From Symbiotaphrina buchneri (taxonomy: Eukaryota > Ascomycota > Symbiotaphrinales > Symbiotaphrinaceae), in NCBI GenBank assembly GCA_001599915.1, contig BCIG01000016.1, positions 620,001 through 684,000 of the forward strand: a DNA stretch of 64,000 nt. The letters are read 5' to 3'. The notes beneath the pieces are model-generated. The model was not told the origin of the DNA, ran no database searches, and was given only the letters and a program-made list of their open reading frames with translations. The position numbers and the translations under genes are program-made. How positions within the stretch are numbered: the stretch's first letter is position 1; each line of letters begins with the position of its first letter. This document shows, in pieces, positions 22,271 through 34,085 of this stretch.

Positions 22271-22567
22271 AGAAGTCTGGTAGCAAGGGTCGTTGATGCA
22301 GCTCTATCAAGCGGCGGATCGCAATTGCACTCCTCTATGTGGCCTGTTGATGTGATCCGAAGGCACATCATCGCTTCCCCTATTTGGTGGTACCGATACA
22401 AGACACTTATCCGCCTCGAACAGCGACAACCTGAATTGGTTACAGGCATAGCCACTGCAACTGCTCTGCAAGTAGAGTATGGCTTCTTATCGATCATCTA
22501 ATTGATCTTCAGTCCCCTGAATAACCTCTCAATCCCATTCTATCACCCTTCGAGCGCGCCTTGTACC
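22271..22567. other. Short convergent intergenic region
   Basis: This 300-bp gap lies between two convergent genes. No feature is seen other than expected terminators. Confidence 0.4.
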
Positions 22568-24075
22568 TCAACGTCCCCACCGCGAACTCCCCTGCCTGTT
22601 ATACGCACGTTCCGAAAACTCATTCCAATCACAAGTAACCTTGCCCTGCAACCCAACCTTATACCCTTCAATCTGCACATCCTCTCCCAACAGACCCGAA
22701 CTAAACACCCCGCGAAAGCTCACACACGACGCATCCATAGACTTAATCCGGCCGCGATTACAATCATCGTAATCGATCTCGATCATGCCTTCCCCAGTTT
22801 CCCTCCCGCGCCAATTCAGATAGAGAACCCGCGCCGACGATGGGTCTCCCTGCTCGCTTTGCGTCTTTGTCTTCTTCTTCGCCACTGCACCGCCTTCTGC
22901 TCCCGGCGCAGTGGAGGTTACCTTGCGCTTATTGCTGTCGCGACGACTGGCGTTGTAGTACTCTTCCTCCGAGTCGAGCTCCTCTTGCGCTTCAAGCTCC
23001 TGGCGGATATCCTTCATCTCCTCCTTCGAAAACGCATACACCATGATACCCTCCAGAACGCCGAACTGGAAATCCCCCGCGTAGCGAGTCGGGGAATTCT
23101 GCGCCATGATGGAGAGCGTAAATGGTTTCAGAGAGGTCTCCAGCCACATGCTTGCTATTTTGGTGCACTTGACGATATACAGCCCGCAGATATTGTGTTC
23201 TGTGGAAGCAGCGTTTGAGAGCCGAGAAGCGTTCGTCTCCATTGAATGTCTGGTGCTGTTTGAAGTGTCCCTGCCATCTCTCTTCAGCCAGGCTTACATC
23301 CTCCGGGTCCTCTCGAAATCCAAAAATATCATTTATACCCGGGGGTTCCTCTTCCGTGCTCTCCGCGGCATCCTTCACTTCCCACGCATCCCAGCCTATT
23401 GCCAACGTGCCGCCCACATCCGTACAATCAAACGCTTCCAAGCCCTCAATCTCCGACGCCACCAAGCACATAACATCTCTCTGCTGCGCGTCCAAACCGG
23501 GCAAAACGACCACGCCAGGCGTCCTGCTGTGGTCAGGCCGGCCAGCGTCGTCTTCGAATGAAGCCCACATGAATAACCGCGGGTCCATGGCTGCGAATTG
23601 CGCGGTCTCCCGACTTGAGGGCCCTGCGATCCGCGCGAACCAGCTGGAGCGGTTTTCGCGGTGCTGTTGCGCGATAGAGGCGGCGTTACGGGCGGTGTAT
23701 TCTCGTTTTAGATGGGACTCGATTGCGAGAATGCGCGGTGGGACGGCGTCGCACTTGGGCGAGTCAGTCGGCGTAGTTTCTTCTTTAGCAGATAAAGGAC
23801 AAACATACCTTGCCCTCCTTCACATACCCCAGCAACTGCTTCCGCAACTTCGCGGGCGGGGATTGATTGTCCCAGGGGAGATCATAGTGTGTAAGCTGCG
23901 CTCGCAGCCAGAGCTTCTTTGTCTTCTTTATCTCCTCGGATAGGATGATGTCCTTTAGGCTACGAGGCTCTGCTCTTCCGACCACCTGGTCTTTTGTGGT
24001 AAAGCCGCGTACGCCGAACCGGAATGAGCCATCTGTTAGATCCGGGAGCGGGGCCGTGTAGACCTGCTGGAGCAT
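22568..24075 (-). CDS. Conserved-looking protein of unknown function
   Basis: I do not recognise this family. The likely start is Met at 24075 (MLQQVYTAPLPDLTDG). Exon 1 ends '...LLGYVKEGK' before an intron at about 23752-23808. Exon 2 runs from 'CDAVPPRILAIESHLKREYTARNAAS' to 'GINDIFGFREDPED', followed by a canonical donor GTAAGC at about 23309. A frame change follows. The last block contains 'AGDFQFGVLEGIMVYAFSKEE', an acidic stretch, a Lys-rich stretch 'AVAKKKTKTQ' that could be a nuclear signal, and 'ARVLYLNWRGRETGEGMIEI'. The acceptor joining the second and third blocks is not clear. The earlier half ends in a domain with 'VVVLPGLDAQQRDVMCLVAS'. No catalytic motif is evident. Unusually for this window, the gene stands alone with no metabolic context. 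Confidence 0.6.
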
Positions 24076-24506
24076 GATGGCGGTTTGAACTTTGGTAGAT
24101 ATCCGGCAAATGCAAGCATCTATGACGTCGATCGAACCACTGCAGCCTGGAGATCCTGACAGTTTCAAAAGCGTGTTTGTCGTTCCCCCTGCCCCTCCCC
24201 CTACGTCCCTATTTTCTTAGTCGCCACGGGCAACTCCAATCAGCGCCCATCGGGCATCGGCGACAACTTCCCGGCTCGGGCTCTCTAAACCCGCGCATGC
24301 TCGCATCCTAGTGGCTAGCACGGCCGCGCCGATAACGCGCAGCCCCGCTATCGGATGCGTGCAACCGTGATAAACGGCGACTCTGGCCGGCGCAGCTGCT
24401 GCTTACTTTTCACAAACCACAAACCGCAAACTCATCTTTCTTCACCGGCTGCCGCAGAAAAAAAGATCAGTTTCTGAAGAGCTTTTTGGAGAGCAAGAGA
24501 TTCACA
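24076..24506. promoter_or_regulatory. Divergent promoter region
   Basis: This 430-bp region separates the divergently transcribed unknown gene and the RidA gene and should hold both promoters. No specific site is recognised. Confidence 0.4.
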
Positions 24507-25067
24507 ATGCCAGCCGACAAGACCAAAGTCGTGACCGAAAAGGCGCCGCACTCGACGCACCCGATCCTGTCGCAGGGATTGGTGTATAACGGCCTCGTGT
24601 ACACCTCGGGCTCGTTGGGCGTAGACCCGAAGACGGGCAAGATGGTCGAGGGCAGCATTCAGGACCGCACCGTAAGTCCACGCATCTCCTCTGCAATGCA
24701 ATTCGTTCCGGACTTCAGGGGCGCAGGATTTGCTGATGACGCGGGCTGGGGCGTGTAGAAGCAATCCCTTGAGAACATCAAGGCGATCCTGGAGGAGGGC
24801 GGATCGAGCATGGATAAAGTCCTGCGTGTCACGATTTTTGTCACGGATATTAAGGATGTGCCCGCGCTGAATGAGACGTATAAGACGTTCTTTAAGGATC
24901 CGAAGCCGGTAAGAACTCGATGCCCCTTGATTGCATTTCTTTATGTTCTAGGCGATGGGATGTGAGTGGTGCTGATGATGTGGCTGGTGTAGGTGCGCTC
25001 GTGTGTCGCGGTCAAGGAACTGGCCCAGGGAACGGATGTCGAGATTGAAGCTACGGGCTACATCTGA
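24507..25067 (+). CDS. RidA family reactive intermediate deaminase
   Basis: Three exons (24507-24671, 24759-24908, 24993-25067) join in frame to a 129-residue protein starting MPADKTKVVTEKAPHS. It has the YjgF/YER057c/UK114 pattern: 'LVYNGLVYTSGSLGVDPKTGK', 'KQSLENIKAILEEGGSSMDKV', 'VTIFVTDIKDVPALNETYKTFF', and the terminal 'RSCVAVKELAQGTDVEIEATGY' with the substrate-binding Arg of 'VRSCVAVKEL'. RidA hydrolyses enamine and imine intermediates released by PLP enzymes or amino acid oxidases, protecting the cell. Both introns have GTAAG donors. Cytosolic or mitochondrial placement is not evident. Confidence 0.93.
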
Positions 25068-25523
25068 AGGATGAATGGTAATAAGAGTGGAGTCAGAAAG
25101 ACTACTCATTGTATCTTCAAAAAGAGATAGACCATTTGCTCTTCATGGATCTCGTGTCCCCGTGTCATTGCTCAAGCCTAATGTCTCCTGTTCGTCCTTT
25201 TGCCTTCAGCCTCATCCCACAACAGAACTCGCATGCAACGCCCTTCTTTTATGCCCCGATAACCGCTTACCCATCCCCCGGACGTCCAATTCCAACCTCG
25301 GCGCCGAGCAACTGAGGATAACTCCCGTCGAGACCGACAATTTGAAGATAGAGGGATTCTTTCAGACAGATTAATGATTCAGTCAGCATGCATACAGTAT
25401 TATATTTTCAATTCTGCAAAATTCCTGGCTCCATCATCCCGCTCTCCCTTGGACCGCTGCTTGCCAGGGCAATAACACTCCGTCGCAACCCATAGAATAC
25501 TTTCTATGCGGCTCCTTCGTTCA
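25068..25523. other. Convergent intergenic region
   Basis: This 450-bp gap between RidA and the glucuronoyl esterase contains no supported gene. Confidence 0.4.
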
Positions 25524-26766
25524 CTATATCAAAAACGGTGTGTTCCAATTCAACCAGTAATTCTCATCAAACGTCGTCCCATTGAACTGGAAGTTCGTCC
25601 TCATAATATTCGTATTCGCCGGACGATCCAAGAGGAACGCATCAAAGTACGCCATCAAGTCATCAACCTGATCATCGGGAAACACGCAATGACTATGGTT
25701 CCCGACCTGACTAAAGCCCATCTTCTGGGGGATCTGCAGTGCCTCCCAGATCTTATGCGCGGTATGCATGCAGCCATAACTACTCATGGGACTGAGCCAC
25801 TCATACGCCGTATTCTCAATCGCCAGCAGCGCGCGCGGCGCCACCAAGCCGGCGAGCATGTGGTGATCGAACGGCAGCACAGGCAGATCATTCACATAAT
25901 TCGCGAAATTCGTCGAGAACCACACGTTCTCCGTCACGATCTCCGTGGCTGTCTGCACCACGTCGCCCTGCTGCTGCTCGTACAGCGACAGCCGCCAGCA
26001 CGCGTCCCCGCCGGATCCAGATTCCTGCGAGATCGTCAGCGCGAGCCGGTCCTCGAAGGCGCCCACCACCAGCGCGCCTTTGCCGTTGCGTGAGCAGCCC
26101 GTCACGCCCAGCCGCGCCGTGTTGATTTGCGCTTGGGGTGTCATCTCCAGAGCGTCAATCAGCCGGCTGACGGCCCACGTCCAGGCGATCATGCTGGACG
26201 CGCTGGCGTTGCTGCCGTACAGCTCGTAGAAGAGCCCCACGCCCCGGCTGCTGAGGTCGTTTTGTTGCGCGATGGTGTCGACGCTGAAGGTGATGACGGC
26301 CACTTCGCTGGGGACGGGGATGCTGAGGCCGTCGTAGGCTATGATTGCGGGATAGGGAGGGTTTCCGGTGGTTGGCAAGGCGATGCTGGCTGACCAGGTA
26401 ATGGATTTTCCGTTCTCTTCGGCGGTGATGGTTAGGTTACTGGGTGTATAGCTGGGGATGACCCGGGAAGGACGGGGAGGAAGCGTCCCGAGCTCGTAGT
26501 TCTGCAGTAGCGTCCCGATTTCTTCTTGTCGGCAGGTCCACTGGGATTTTGTGAGGATGGGAGTACCATCGACTGCCACGAACGGATCTGGAAGTCTGGG
26601 GTCGTTGTACCCAGGGGCAGAACCCTTGGGGAAGCAGAAGGGCCAGATCCCTTGGGATATTGTTAGAATCTCGACGAAGAGTTGATAGCAAAGGAGACAT
26701 GCCTTGACCCAACACCACAGGAATCAGCGCAAGAGCTGCTACAAGACTGCCTTTGGCATTGAACAT
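25524..26766 (-). CDS. Secreted glucuronoyl methylesterase, CE15
   Basis: The protein starts with a signal peptide (MFNAKGSLVAALALIPVVLG). After a single intron near 26640-26705 it reads 'IWPFCFPKGSAPGYNDPRLPDPF', the standard start of mature CE15 enzymes. Catalytic features are the nucleophile in 'GCSRNGKGA', the acid Glu in 'ISQESGSGGDACWR' and the His in 'VGNHSHCVFP'. CE15 enzymes cut ester bonds between glucuronoxylan and lignin alcohols in plant cell walls. There is no CBM1 cellulose-binding module. The 5' intron has either a GC donor (AAG/GCATGT) or a weak GT donor a few bases upstream. The gene points to a plant-biomass-degrading lifestyle. Confidence 0.92.
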
Positions 26767-28465
26767 CTTGAAAGGTAACGTAGATTACCGTAGCTGGCTC
26801 TGTGTATATAGGTGCTGAACAACGTTGAGCATCTCGGAGAGATTCATAACCCGCCCTGGAGTTTTATACCTCGTAGGGTAGCCTTCATATCTATCCTGCG
26901 TCTCTTCCCCGCATCAATGCCATTTTGGTTCCATTTCTAACAGCCTGTAATTCTGCCAGATTGTGCATGTGCACCGTGACTGCATAACAACAACCGGAAC
27001 AGATAGAACAGGCTATACGAGAAACTATTCAGCCTAAATAGCTCGAGCAGAATAAGGTCAGGCCCGCCATATTAGCTTTCCAAATAACAATGACTCTCTC
27101 TTATGCAATTGGATGGAATTGTTCAGATGATGCAACCCGGCAACGGCGTGACACGGTGGCAGCGGGGTGGCTTACCCCGCAATCGCGCCCCCACGCCAGG
27201 CTTATATCCCGTATGCTCCGCGCCGGCAGGGAGCCTAATGACTGTATATGGTACAGTATCAGAGCACGTCCTTATCCCTAATTGGTGTTTCGGCGGTGCG
27301 GGTCCTAGAAGCTTCTTTCTAAGCTTTCTGCATGATTGACGTGGTCTATCTTCTTTAGGGCAATTTAGGCAAATAAGGCCGGTCTAGCATCTGCACAGAG
27401 TACCCCACGGGGGATGCGGAGGGCTTTGGCAACGAGTTGAGTGAAGCTCACCGCCTATAGAGAAACCTGACTGTATTGACACTGGTCTATGCAGTGTAAA
27501 TGACGAACGTAGAGGTCGCACAGTGGAAGAATCATTTGACGAGTGACTCGGTCTCGTCCTATACGAAGGTAGATAAGAAATCTATGAAAGACAGGAAGTA
27601 CAGCAATGACGTTTCATATATCTACCTCGCTGCCAATGCCATTGTGACGGTATCTTCCCGCTTCTTTACCTTTGTCTCATTCACTGCCCTGCGGATCCTA
27701 TAGAAGTTCCTTAATATCCCGACATCTTAGCGATTTGTGCACTGTCCTCAACTCCAATGCCTCGCTCTTTAGTCTTCCCTGAATAACCAGAAGAGTATTA
27801 TCAGCACAACAGGGGCACGTCGCTAGTGCGAAAGATGATCACAGGTGTGAAGCTTGGAGTCATCGCAGATCGAAAAACTAAGATGGAAGGATCACCATGC
27901 CGTCGGATATTGTAGGGGGAAAAAGCCTATAATCAATGACAACAAAGTGGGTGAAGCATCATCTCCGAGCTGAAACCTTGTAGCAAAAGATTAATATCCT
28001 GAATCCTCGGATCAAAAAACAAAAAGTTCGGATCACTGGGTAGAACCCCAAGTGATCTTATGAAAATCCGAAGATTTTTCCGGGAATCGAACTCTCGCCG
28101 CTAGGCTGTCGATGCTCTACATGTGACTTCATATATGAACTTCTCAGATACACTCTAAGACGAAATTAATCATCTGCAGTTACTCTTCGCCATATGCCTC
28201 ATGCCCCGTTGTTGAATAGAGAGGGCTTAGTGTATTATATATACTTTATGGAGGCAGTGGCCTAGGCCATTTGAGCCGCATGATTCCTTTCCAATAATAA
28301 GATTCTCCATTGGAGTCATGAATAGAGCTGAGTTCTAATCGAATAATATTAGTTCAATTCTTGATTCATGATACCCATGCTACCTGACTGAATAATCCAT
28401 GCCTAATGACAGACCTTATGTAGAAGCATTGAAACTTCTACCCTCTCTCTTTGTCTGATTATTGC
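26767..28465. other. Long AT-rich intergenic region, no gene seen
   Basis: This 1.7-kb stretch has only short, motif-free open frames. Around 28030-28056 it holds a hairpin with arms GATCACT/AGTGATC. Around 28080-28125 on the minus strand there are tRNA-like words (TAGAGCATCGAC and GAGTTCGATTCCC), but no cloverleaf can be folded. It carries the promoter of the CE15 gene at its left edge. Confidence 0.45.
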
Positions 28466-30608
28466 TCACATTATAGCAAACACCGTTCCAAACTTTTCAA
28501 GCATCGTCGCCCTAGCATCCGCTCTCTTTCCTCCACTCAACTGTCTTCGTACAATCTCCCTCACCAATTCCGCTGTCCGACTGGCGTTCCCCAACTTCCC
28601 ACTCATCTCCTCGATGCGTCCGATAATCCACTCCCTCTGCTCTTCCTCCTCCGCCTCACAAGCAGCCATCATCAGCGGCCATAGCATGCTCACCGGTAAT
28701 CCTTTGCCTGCATTCAACGCACGACGGCATATTTGGACAATCTTCTCCACAGCGAGAGTAACAGCTGGCGTCGAAGGCAGATGAGTGTACGCTACACGGT
28801 GCAGGTGGATGAAACAGGCGTAATAGTTTGCCAAATAAGTACGAAGGCTTTGCTCGAGCTTGCTGGCAAGTGGAGCAGATAGATGACGGTCTAGGCCCTC
28901 GTCACCTAGCGCCAGATCGACGATCGCAGGACGTCGCGCCCAAAGCTCTTCAAGCTCTTTGGTGATATACCGTCAGCAGCAACCATAATGCGGTATTCAT
29001 CCTTTACCGTTCCGCGGCTGGTGTGCCACTTGTCAAGCTTGGCGATCTTGCCGGTTATTGTGAGGGCCTGAAGGTAGAAGACATACGCTTGTCTGTTCAA
29101 GGCGCTATAGAGGACTTCCTCCGTAGCCAGTGGAGCATTATTTCCAATGTCGGGTTGGAAGTGCGATGTGGTATCACTGGCTGGTGTAGAGGCGTACTCG
29201 GTCGCCTGCTCGAACTCTTGTGCTTCAGTCGCGGAATCACCGGACAGATGGATGCCGTCACCGCCTGCTGAGACGACCTTTGCATCAAGTATCTTCAGCC
29301 AGAGCTGCAGCTGAAGCCCTAGACCAGTCCAGGAGAGTCGGCGACTAGTGGATAGACCGTGAGCACGACGAAGGAGATCCAGTGAGCGTTTAGGTGTTGC
29401 CGAGCGGGTGAGTTCGACATAACAGAGGAAAAAGGTACTGGCAAGAATATTCTCAACCATAGCAGGGTTATTCTCAATGGCAGTACGGTTCGAGAGCATG
29501 GAAAGAAGCTCTTGTGTTGCGAGCTCGTAATAGTCTGCCGAAGAAAGCTGCGTGGACTCATCACCCATGGACAGCGAGGAGAATGCACAGATGGCGTGCC
29601 GGACGAGAGGGGTTGAATATGCTGCTTTAAGCAATGAATCACGGGCAAACGTCCACCTAGGCTCCACGCCGACGAGTATCGGAGGTGCTGCAAAGTCTAC
29701 GAACCGTTGCAGTAGCAGTTTCTCTGAGGCGGATATGGGGGCAGGGGTTTGCTGTCCTGATACTGGTTGTTCAAGGCTATTCAGCTGAGCTTCGCCGTCC
29801 GCATCGAAGCCGCCTGTCTCCTGACCAAGCTGAAGTCCTGATGTATCATCCAGAACAGGGCTAGTATAAGCGTCCAGTGAGAGATTTGGGATTTGCTGGG
29901 CCACATCATACGAGGCCATAAGGTCGGACAACCCATTTTCATTCGAGAACACATCCGAGAAGATAGGCAGGTTTGCCCATAGGCTGTCTCCTGAAGAAAA
30001 GTCATAGTCCCAGCCAAGGGCTGGTGTGCTCATGTGGGCTCCATTCGAGGGTGTGCCTGTTCGGCTGAAGCCGATATTGGGGAGAGAAAGCGTGCCGTCT
30101 CCTGTTGTCAAGCTGGGAATGTCCGATGCTGAGCCGCTATTACTGGCCGAGGATAGTGTTGACGGCTCAATGATGTGTGATGAGTTTGTGGAAGGTACTG
30201 AGCCAGAAGGAAGCAACGGTCGAACCGGAGGAGGCGGCCGTCGACCTTTTGGCCTCTTCTCGACGTCTTGCTTTTCGGGAGCATACACGCACTGGATTCT
30301 CAGTCGTTGGCATTTCAGGCATATTGGTCGTTCCTCGCTGCATTTGACCTTCCTATACCAACGAAAGATGTCAGCTAGGTCTCCAGGTACGGCTCTTAAA
30401 ATGACTGGGATCTCGGAAGGCTACAGAAGCTATAGCGGTTATGATAACCAGAAGCAACATATTTGAAAGATGCTAAATCTTGTGGGTCATATTACCTCCG
30501 CTTGCAAGTCAGGCAACCCCTCTTCGACCTTGCGCGAATGTTCGTCGCATCCTGCCGCCTATTCTGCGGATGCGGAGATGCATCAGTCATCGGAGCCTCG
30601 GAGTTCAT
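28466..30608 (-). CDS. Zn2Cys6 fungal transcription factor
   Basis: Exon 1 begins MNSEAPMTDASPH at 30608 and ends within the zinc cluster. After an intron near 30352-30492 the cluster is completed: CLTCKRRKVKC then CLKCQRLRIQC, with the spacing C-x2-C-x6-C-x6-C-x2-C-x6-C. A Pro/Ser-rich linker and an acidic region follow, then a helical middle region ('LLQRFVDFAAPPILVGVEPR' to 'LTRSATPKRSLDLLRRAHG') typical of the fungal-specific TF domain. The C-terminal block ('KELEELWARRPAIVDLALG' to 'MLEKFGTVFAIM') lies in a different frame from the middle. The break near 28960 needs an intron I could not place, or is a frame error. It is a nuclear DNA-binding regulator; its targets are unknown. Confidence 0.83.
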
Positions 30609-31198
30609 TGTCGGCCCCACTGTCGCGGATAAACCACCATTCGGGCTCGCCGCTCCGTTCTAAGATAGGCTTGAACTGGGTCTTGTGGAAAGTCTACATG
30701 CGGCTACATTGCGATGAGCGAGCGGTGTCATATCCGAGGCGGAGAAGGCAGTCGGAAGATTTGGGGAGGTGGGGTTTTTGAAGCTATCCCCGCAAACAGT
30801 TTAGTTGAGGTTTAGACTCGGCTTATCAGCAAATGATTTGCCCTGCTCGGCTCGGAATATGGTCCGCGTGACTGCTCCGCAATTCTGTGGTCCTTCGGAG
30901 CTACCAACGACAGGAGAAGACGCAAGATGCGTCGAGCACTTTGGTGCGATAGTGCATGAGTCTGCCGTCCTAGGCTTAGCTATTACCAGACATCTTCTCT
31001 AGCCGACCGTTGCGTACTGCAAGCTTCGTTGATCACGATCCCGAGGTCCCCAAAACTTGCAGTCAGTGTTTCGACGGGACACGTCATTGCATTTCAATGT
31101 TGTGTTCTGAGGGGGCTGAATAGTTCAGTCCTTCTGCCGCTGGAGGCTGCAGATAATCGGTCTTTCGCATACATGCCCAGGAGATAAAACATCTCAAG
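30609..31198. promoter_or_regulatory. Divergent promoter region, regulator and BNR protein
   Basis: This 590-bp region separates the divergently transcribed Zn2Cys6 gene and the sialidase-like gene, so the regulator may act on its neighbour. No strong palindrome was seen. Confidence 0.35.
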
Positions 31199-32354
31199 AT
31201 GTTTTCTGTCTACCGTGACACCCAGCAACCCGAAGTCCATGCGAGCACGCTGTTAGTCCATAACAACACCCTACTGTCGGCCTGGTTTGGTGGGACTAAA
31301 GAAGGTTATCCCGACACCAAGATCTGGCTTGCAACACGCGATCTCACGTCGCCCTCTGCCGCTTTCAGTCGACCGCGAATAGTCGCAAATGCTGACAGCC
31401 TACCTCATTGGAACCCGGTGCTCTTCCATCCACCAGGAAGCGATGATATAATACTATACTACAAAGTCGGGAAAAAGATCTCTTCATGGCGAACCATGGT
31501 CAGAGTGTCAAAAGACGCGGGCGAAACTTGGAGTGACTCCAAAGAGCTAGTGCCTGGAGATGAAGGGGGCCGCGGACCAGTGAAGAACAAGCCCATAATC
31601 CTGGCCAATGGGATTGTTTTGGCACCAGCATCGACGGAAACCGCGGATGGTATATGGGATTGCTTCACGGATTCTTCCCCAGATGGCCTGTCTTCGTGGA
31701 CCAGGTCACCCAATGTGCCTATTGACAGGACGCAGCTGCATGGTAGCGGAGCCATCCAACCTACGTTGGCTGAGCTGGCTCCTGGAAAGGTATCGATGCT
31801 TGCGAGGAGCTCGGGCGGCTATATCATGCGAGCGGATTCTGTTGATGGTGGGAAGACATGGGAGCAGGTGTACGCAACGAGTCTGTATAACAACAATAGC
31901 GGGATCGACTCCACGAGACTGGAGAGTGGTTGGTGGCTGGTTGTGCATAATCCCGTCAGAGACGCTTGGGTGAGATCAATCGCGATCTACATGGACTTTG
32001 GAGATACTGACTGGTCTCAAGGGCCCTCGAACGCCGCTTGTGGTGTCAGGATCTAAGGACGATGGCAAGACGTGGCAACAGCTATTCGTTCTGGAAGATA
32101 AACCGCCAGCGAGGACCTCCAAGATTGTAGGACTTGATACGGTACGTCCTGATATATTTTTTGCGCGGGGAACATACTGATTGGACGCTCAACCTGTATA
32201 GGGCATTGTAAGTGACGGACAAAGCGAGTTCAGCTATCCGGCAATCATCAGCGACGGAGCGGACGGCGTCTTCATCAGTTATACTTATGAGCGGGTGGGA
32301 ATCAAACACGTGCATCTCAGGGTTGATGAGGGAAATCTCTATGCCGTAGATTAG
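31199..32354 (+). CDS. Sialidase-like BNR/Asp-box glycoside hydrolase
   Basis: The protein starts MFSVYRDTQQPEVHASTLL and resembles the 'predicted neuraminidase' group (BNR repeat, six-bladed beta-propeller). Three Asp-boxes are visible: 'SKDAGETWS', 'SVDGGKTWEQ' and 'SKDDGKTWQQ'. The N-terminal 'LLSAWFGGTKEGYPDTKIWLA' is characteristic of this group. Two introns are inferred, one after 'NPVRDAW' (about 31970-32020, GTGAGA donor) and one at about 32141-32201 before 'GIVSDGQSEFSYPAII'. The stop is at 32352-32354. There is no signal peptide, so the enzyme is probably intracellular. Classical sialidase activity is not assured; the fungal relatives are mostly untested. Confidence 0.8.
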
Positions 32355-32939
32355 TCCTTTCCCTCGGCAATGATGAAACCTTAAATATACAAACTTCAGC
32401 CTGCATCGGTAGTCGCGCCAGGATTTCATGTTTCTAACCGAGGGCTAACTCTATCCCCTGCTTCCCCGCCTCCAGCTTCTCAGCTGGTTGTTCCTTCCAC
32501 GGTTAGCACAGATCTCTAAATCTGTAGTCTCGGCATCCCTGTCTTGAATCGGCAATCAATTGGCAGGCTAAGCCGGGAACCGTCGCGGCTTAGGCAGGTG
32601 TCTAGCCTGTAACATTCGACCGACCGATGCTTCAGTCTTGAACCAACAGACCCTGGGCTCGTAGATCCGGGTCCAGATCGGCCTAGATCTAACGATCAAC
32701 TCAGTGCAGAGGAATGTTCCTTTGAGCTTTTTGGGTTGGCTGTCGAGCAGGAGAAGGGATGCTCTCAGCTCCAGCTTTCTAAATGTGGCGTCGCTAGTAG
32801 TATATTCGGGATTGCTTGCCTCAAAGCTGATCAAGGAGTAAGGTGGATTGCGCCATGAGATCGCCTTTATATAACGTCCACAGACGCTTCAGCTTGCGCA
32901 CCAGGTCTTGCTCGTCACTGTCTGGCCATACCGCGCACC
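32355..32939. other. Intergenic region, no gene seen
   Basis: This 585-bp stretch before the secreted Thr-rich protein shows no supported coding sequence. Confidence 0.4.
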
Positions 32940-33748
32940 ATGCCTTCTCTATTACTTCCTATTTCGCTGTTGGCGTTGGCCATCACAACTGCTTCGGGCC
33001 TTCCGTACGACACTGATATAACACGTCGAGGGAATATTCTGCAGAATCTGTTTTGCGATATCGCAGCGACACCCATCACGACCATAGTCGCAGCGACCGT
33101 CACGCCAACCACGTAGGTGGAATGACCCGTCCACAAGGCGCGGGTGCTAATACTACTGTTACAGAACATCTGTTGTCACCTCTACACCACCTGGAGTTAC
33201 CGATGTCATTTCGACTACAACCCCATCGACGTAAGTCTTCTAAAGCCCCTTATAAGGTTCTATGCTGATATACTGGGACACAGCACTTCTACAAGCACTG
33301 TTACGCCGGACCCGGTGACATCGACGATATTCGGGTATGACTGGGCCTTTCAAGACAAACAGGCCGATCAACTGACAACTTCTGTAGGGGTGGTTTCCTA
33401 CCCGCTCGCCGAGCTGTCTCTGCTTTCAACGCATTCGTTGCAACACTTGCCGCTCCAGTCATCTCGAACGCATGTTCTTGCATCGCGAGCGAAAACATCA
33501 AAACAACGACCCATGTCACATTCACGGCTCCGGCTACCACGACTGTAGCAACAGTGACCCCTGCAACGAGTACATTCAGCTCAACGCTGATGGCGGCACC
33601 AGTCGTTGTTCCGGTGACAACGGTACTGGTTGCAAGCACAACGGACGTTGTGGCCACGGCGCCGACTACCACAATCGTTACGACAGTTACAGCGCCAACA
33701 CCGACCGTGTACACTACTATCTTATTAGGGATAACGACGACATTATGA
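32940..33748 (+). CDS. Small secreted Thr-rich cell-surface protein
   Basis: The ORF is fragmented by three small introns. Exon 1 (from 32940) gives a signal peptide MPSLLLPISLLALAITTASG and then 'LPYDTDITRRGNILQNLF'. Short Thr-rich exons follow ('TSVVTSTPPGVTDVISTT', 'STSTVTPDPVTSTIFG'). The last exon begins at about 33388 with 'GGFLPARRAVSAFNAFVATL', then a Cys-Ser-Cys motif 'SNACSCIAS' and a long Thr/Val repeat tail ending 'YTTILLGITTTL'. The SAF...ACSC...TTT plan is common in fungal extracellular proteins, often N-terminal to cell-wall or FAD-oxidase domains. Here the protein ends after the Thr tail. The Thr residues are likely O-mannosylated. Function is unknown; cell-wall association is inferred. 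Confidence 0.65.
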
Positions 33749-34085
33749 GATGGTCTTAGAGCCGGGATTTTGCAAGTACTATCCATACACGTATATAAGA
33801 GTAACGAATAGTAGGGATAAAAAGCTTATGTGATCATCTTGTACTAGCACCCAGGAGCCTTTGATAGATATTTCTGGCCCGTAGCAGTGTAATGTACGCT
33901 GATAGAATATTAGACACCTGTAAATGCCCTTTGGAATTGTCCGGGACGTGATGGTTGTGCGAAGGTCAAGATAAGGGGCATTGGGCACTGTAACTATATC
34001 GGCACTTTCTCGGCTAGGTTCCTCGGCATCCCTTTCATGCGGGGCCAGGCAACCGCGTTCCGCCCTTACAATCATCACAGCAGAT
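33749..34085. other. Intergenic, promoter of the HSL-type esterase
   Basis: This 337-bp gap between two plus-strand genes shows no coding signal. Confidence 0.4.

Noticed and set aside
28060-28130. Possible tRNA gene on the minus strand
   Set aside because: The A- and B-box-like words are present, but the T-arm and acceptor stem do not pair, so no cloverleaf forms.
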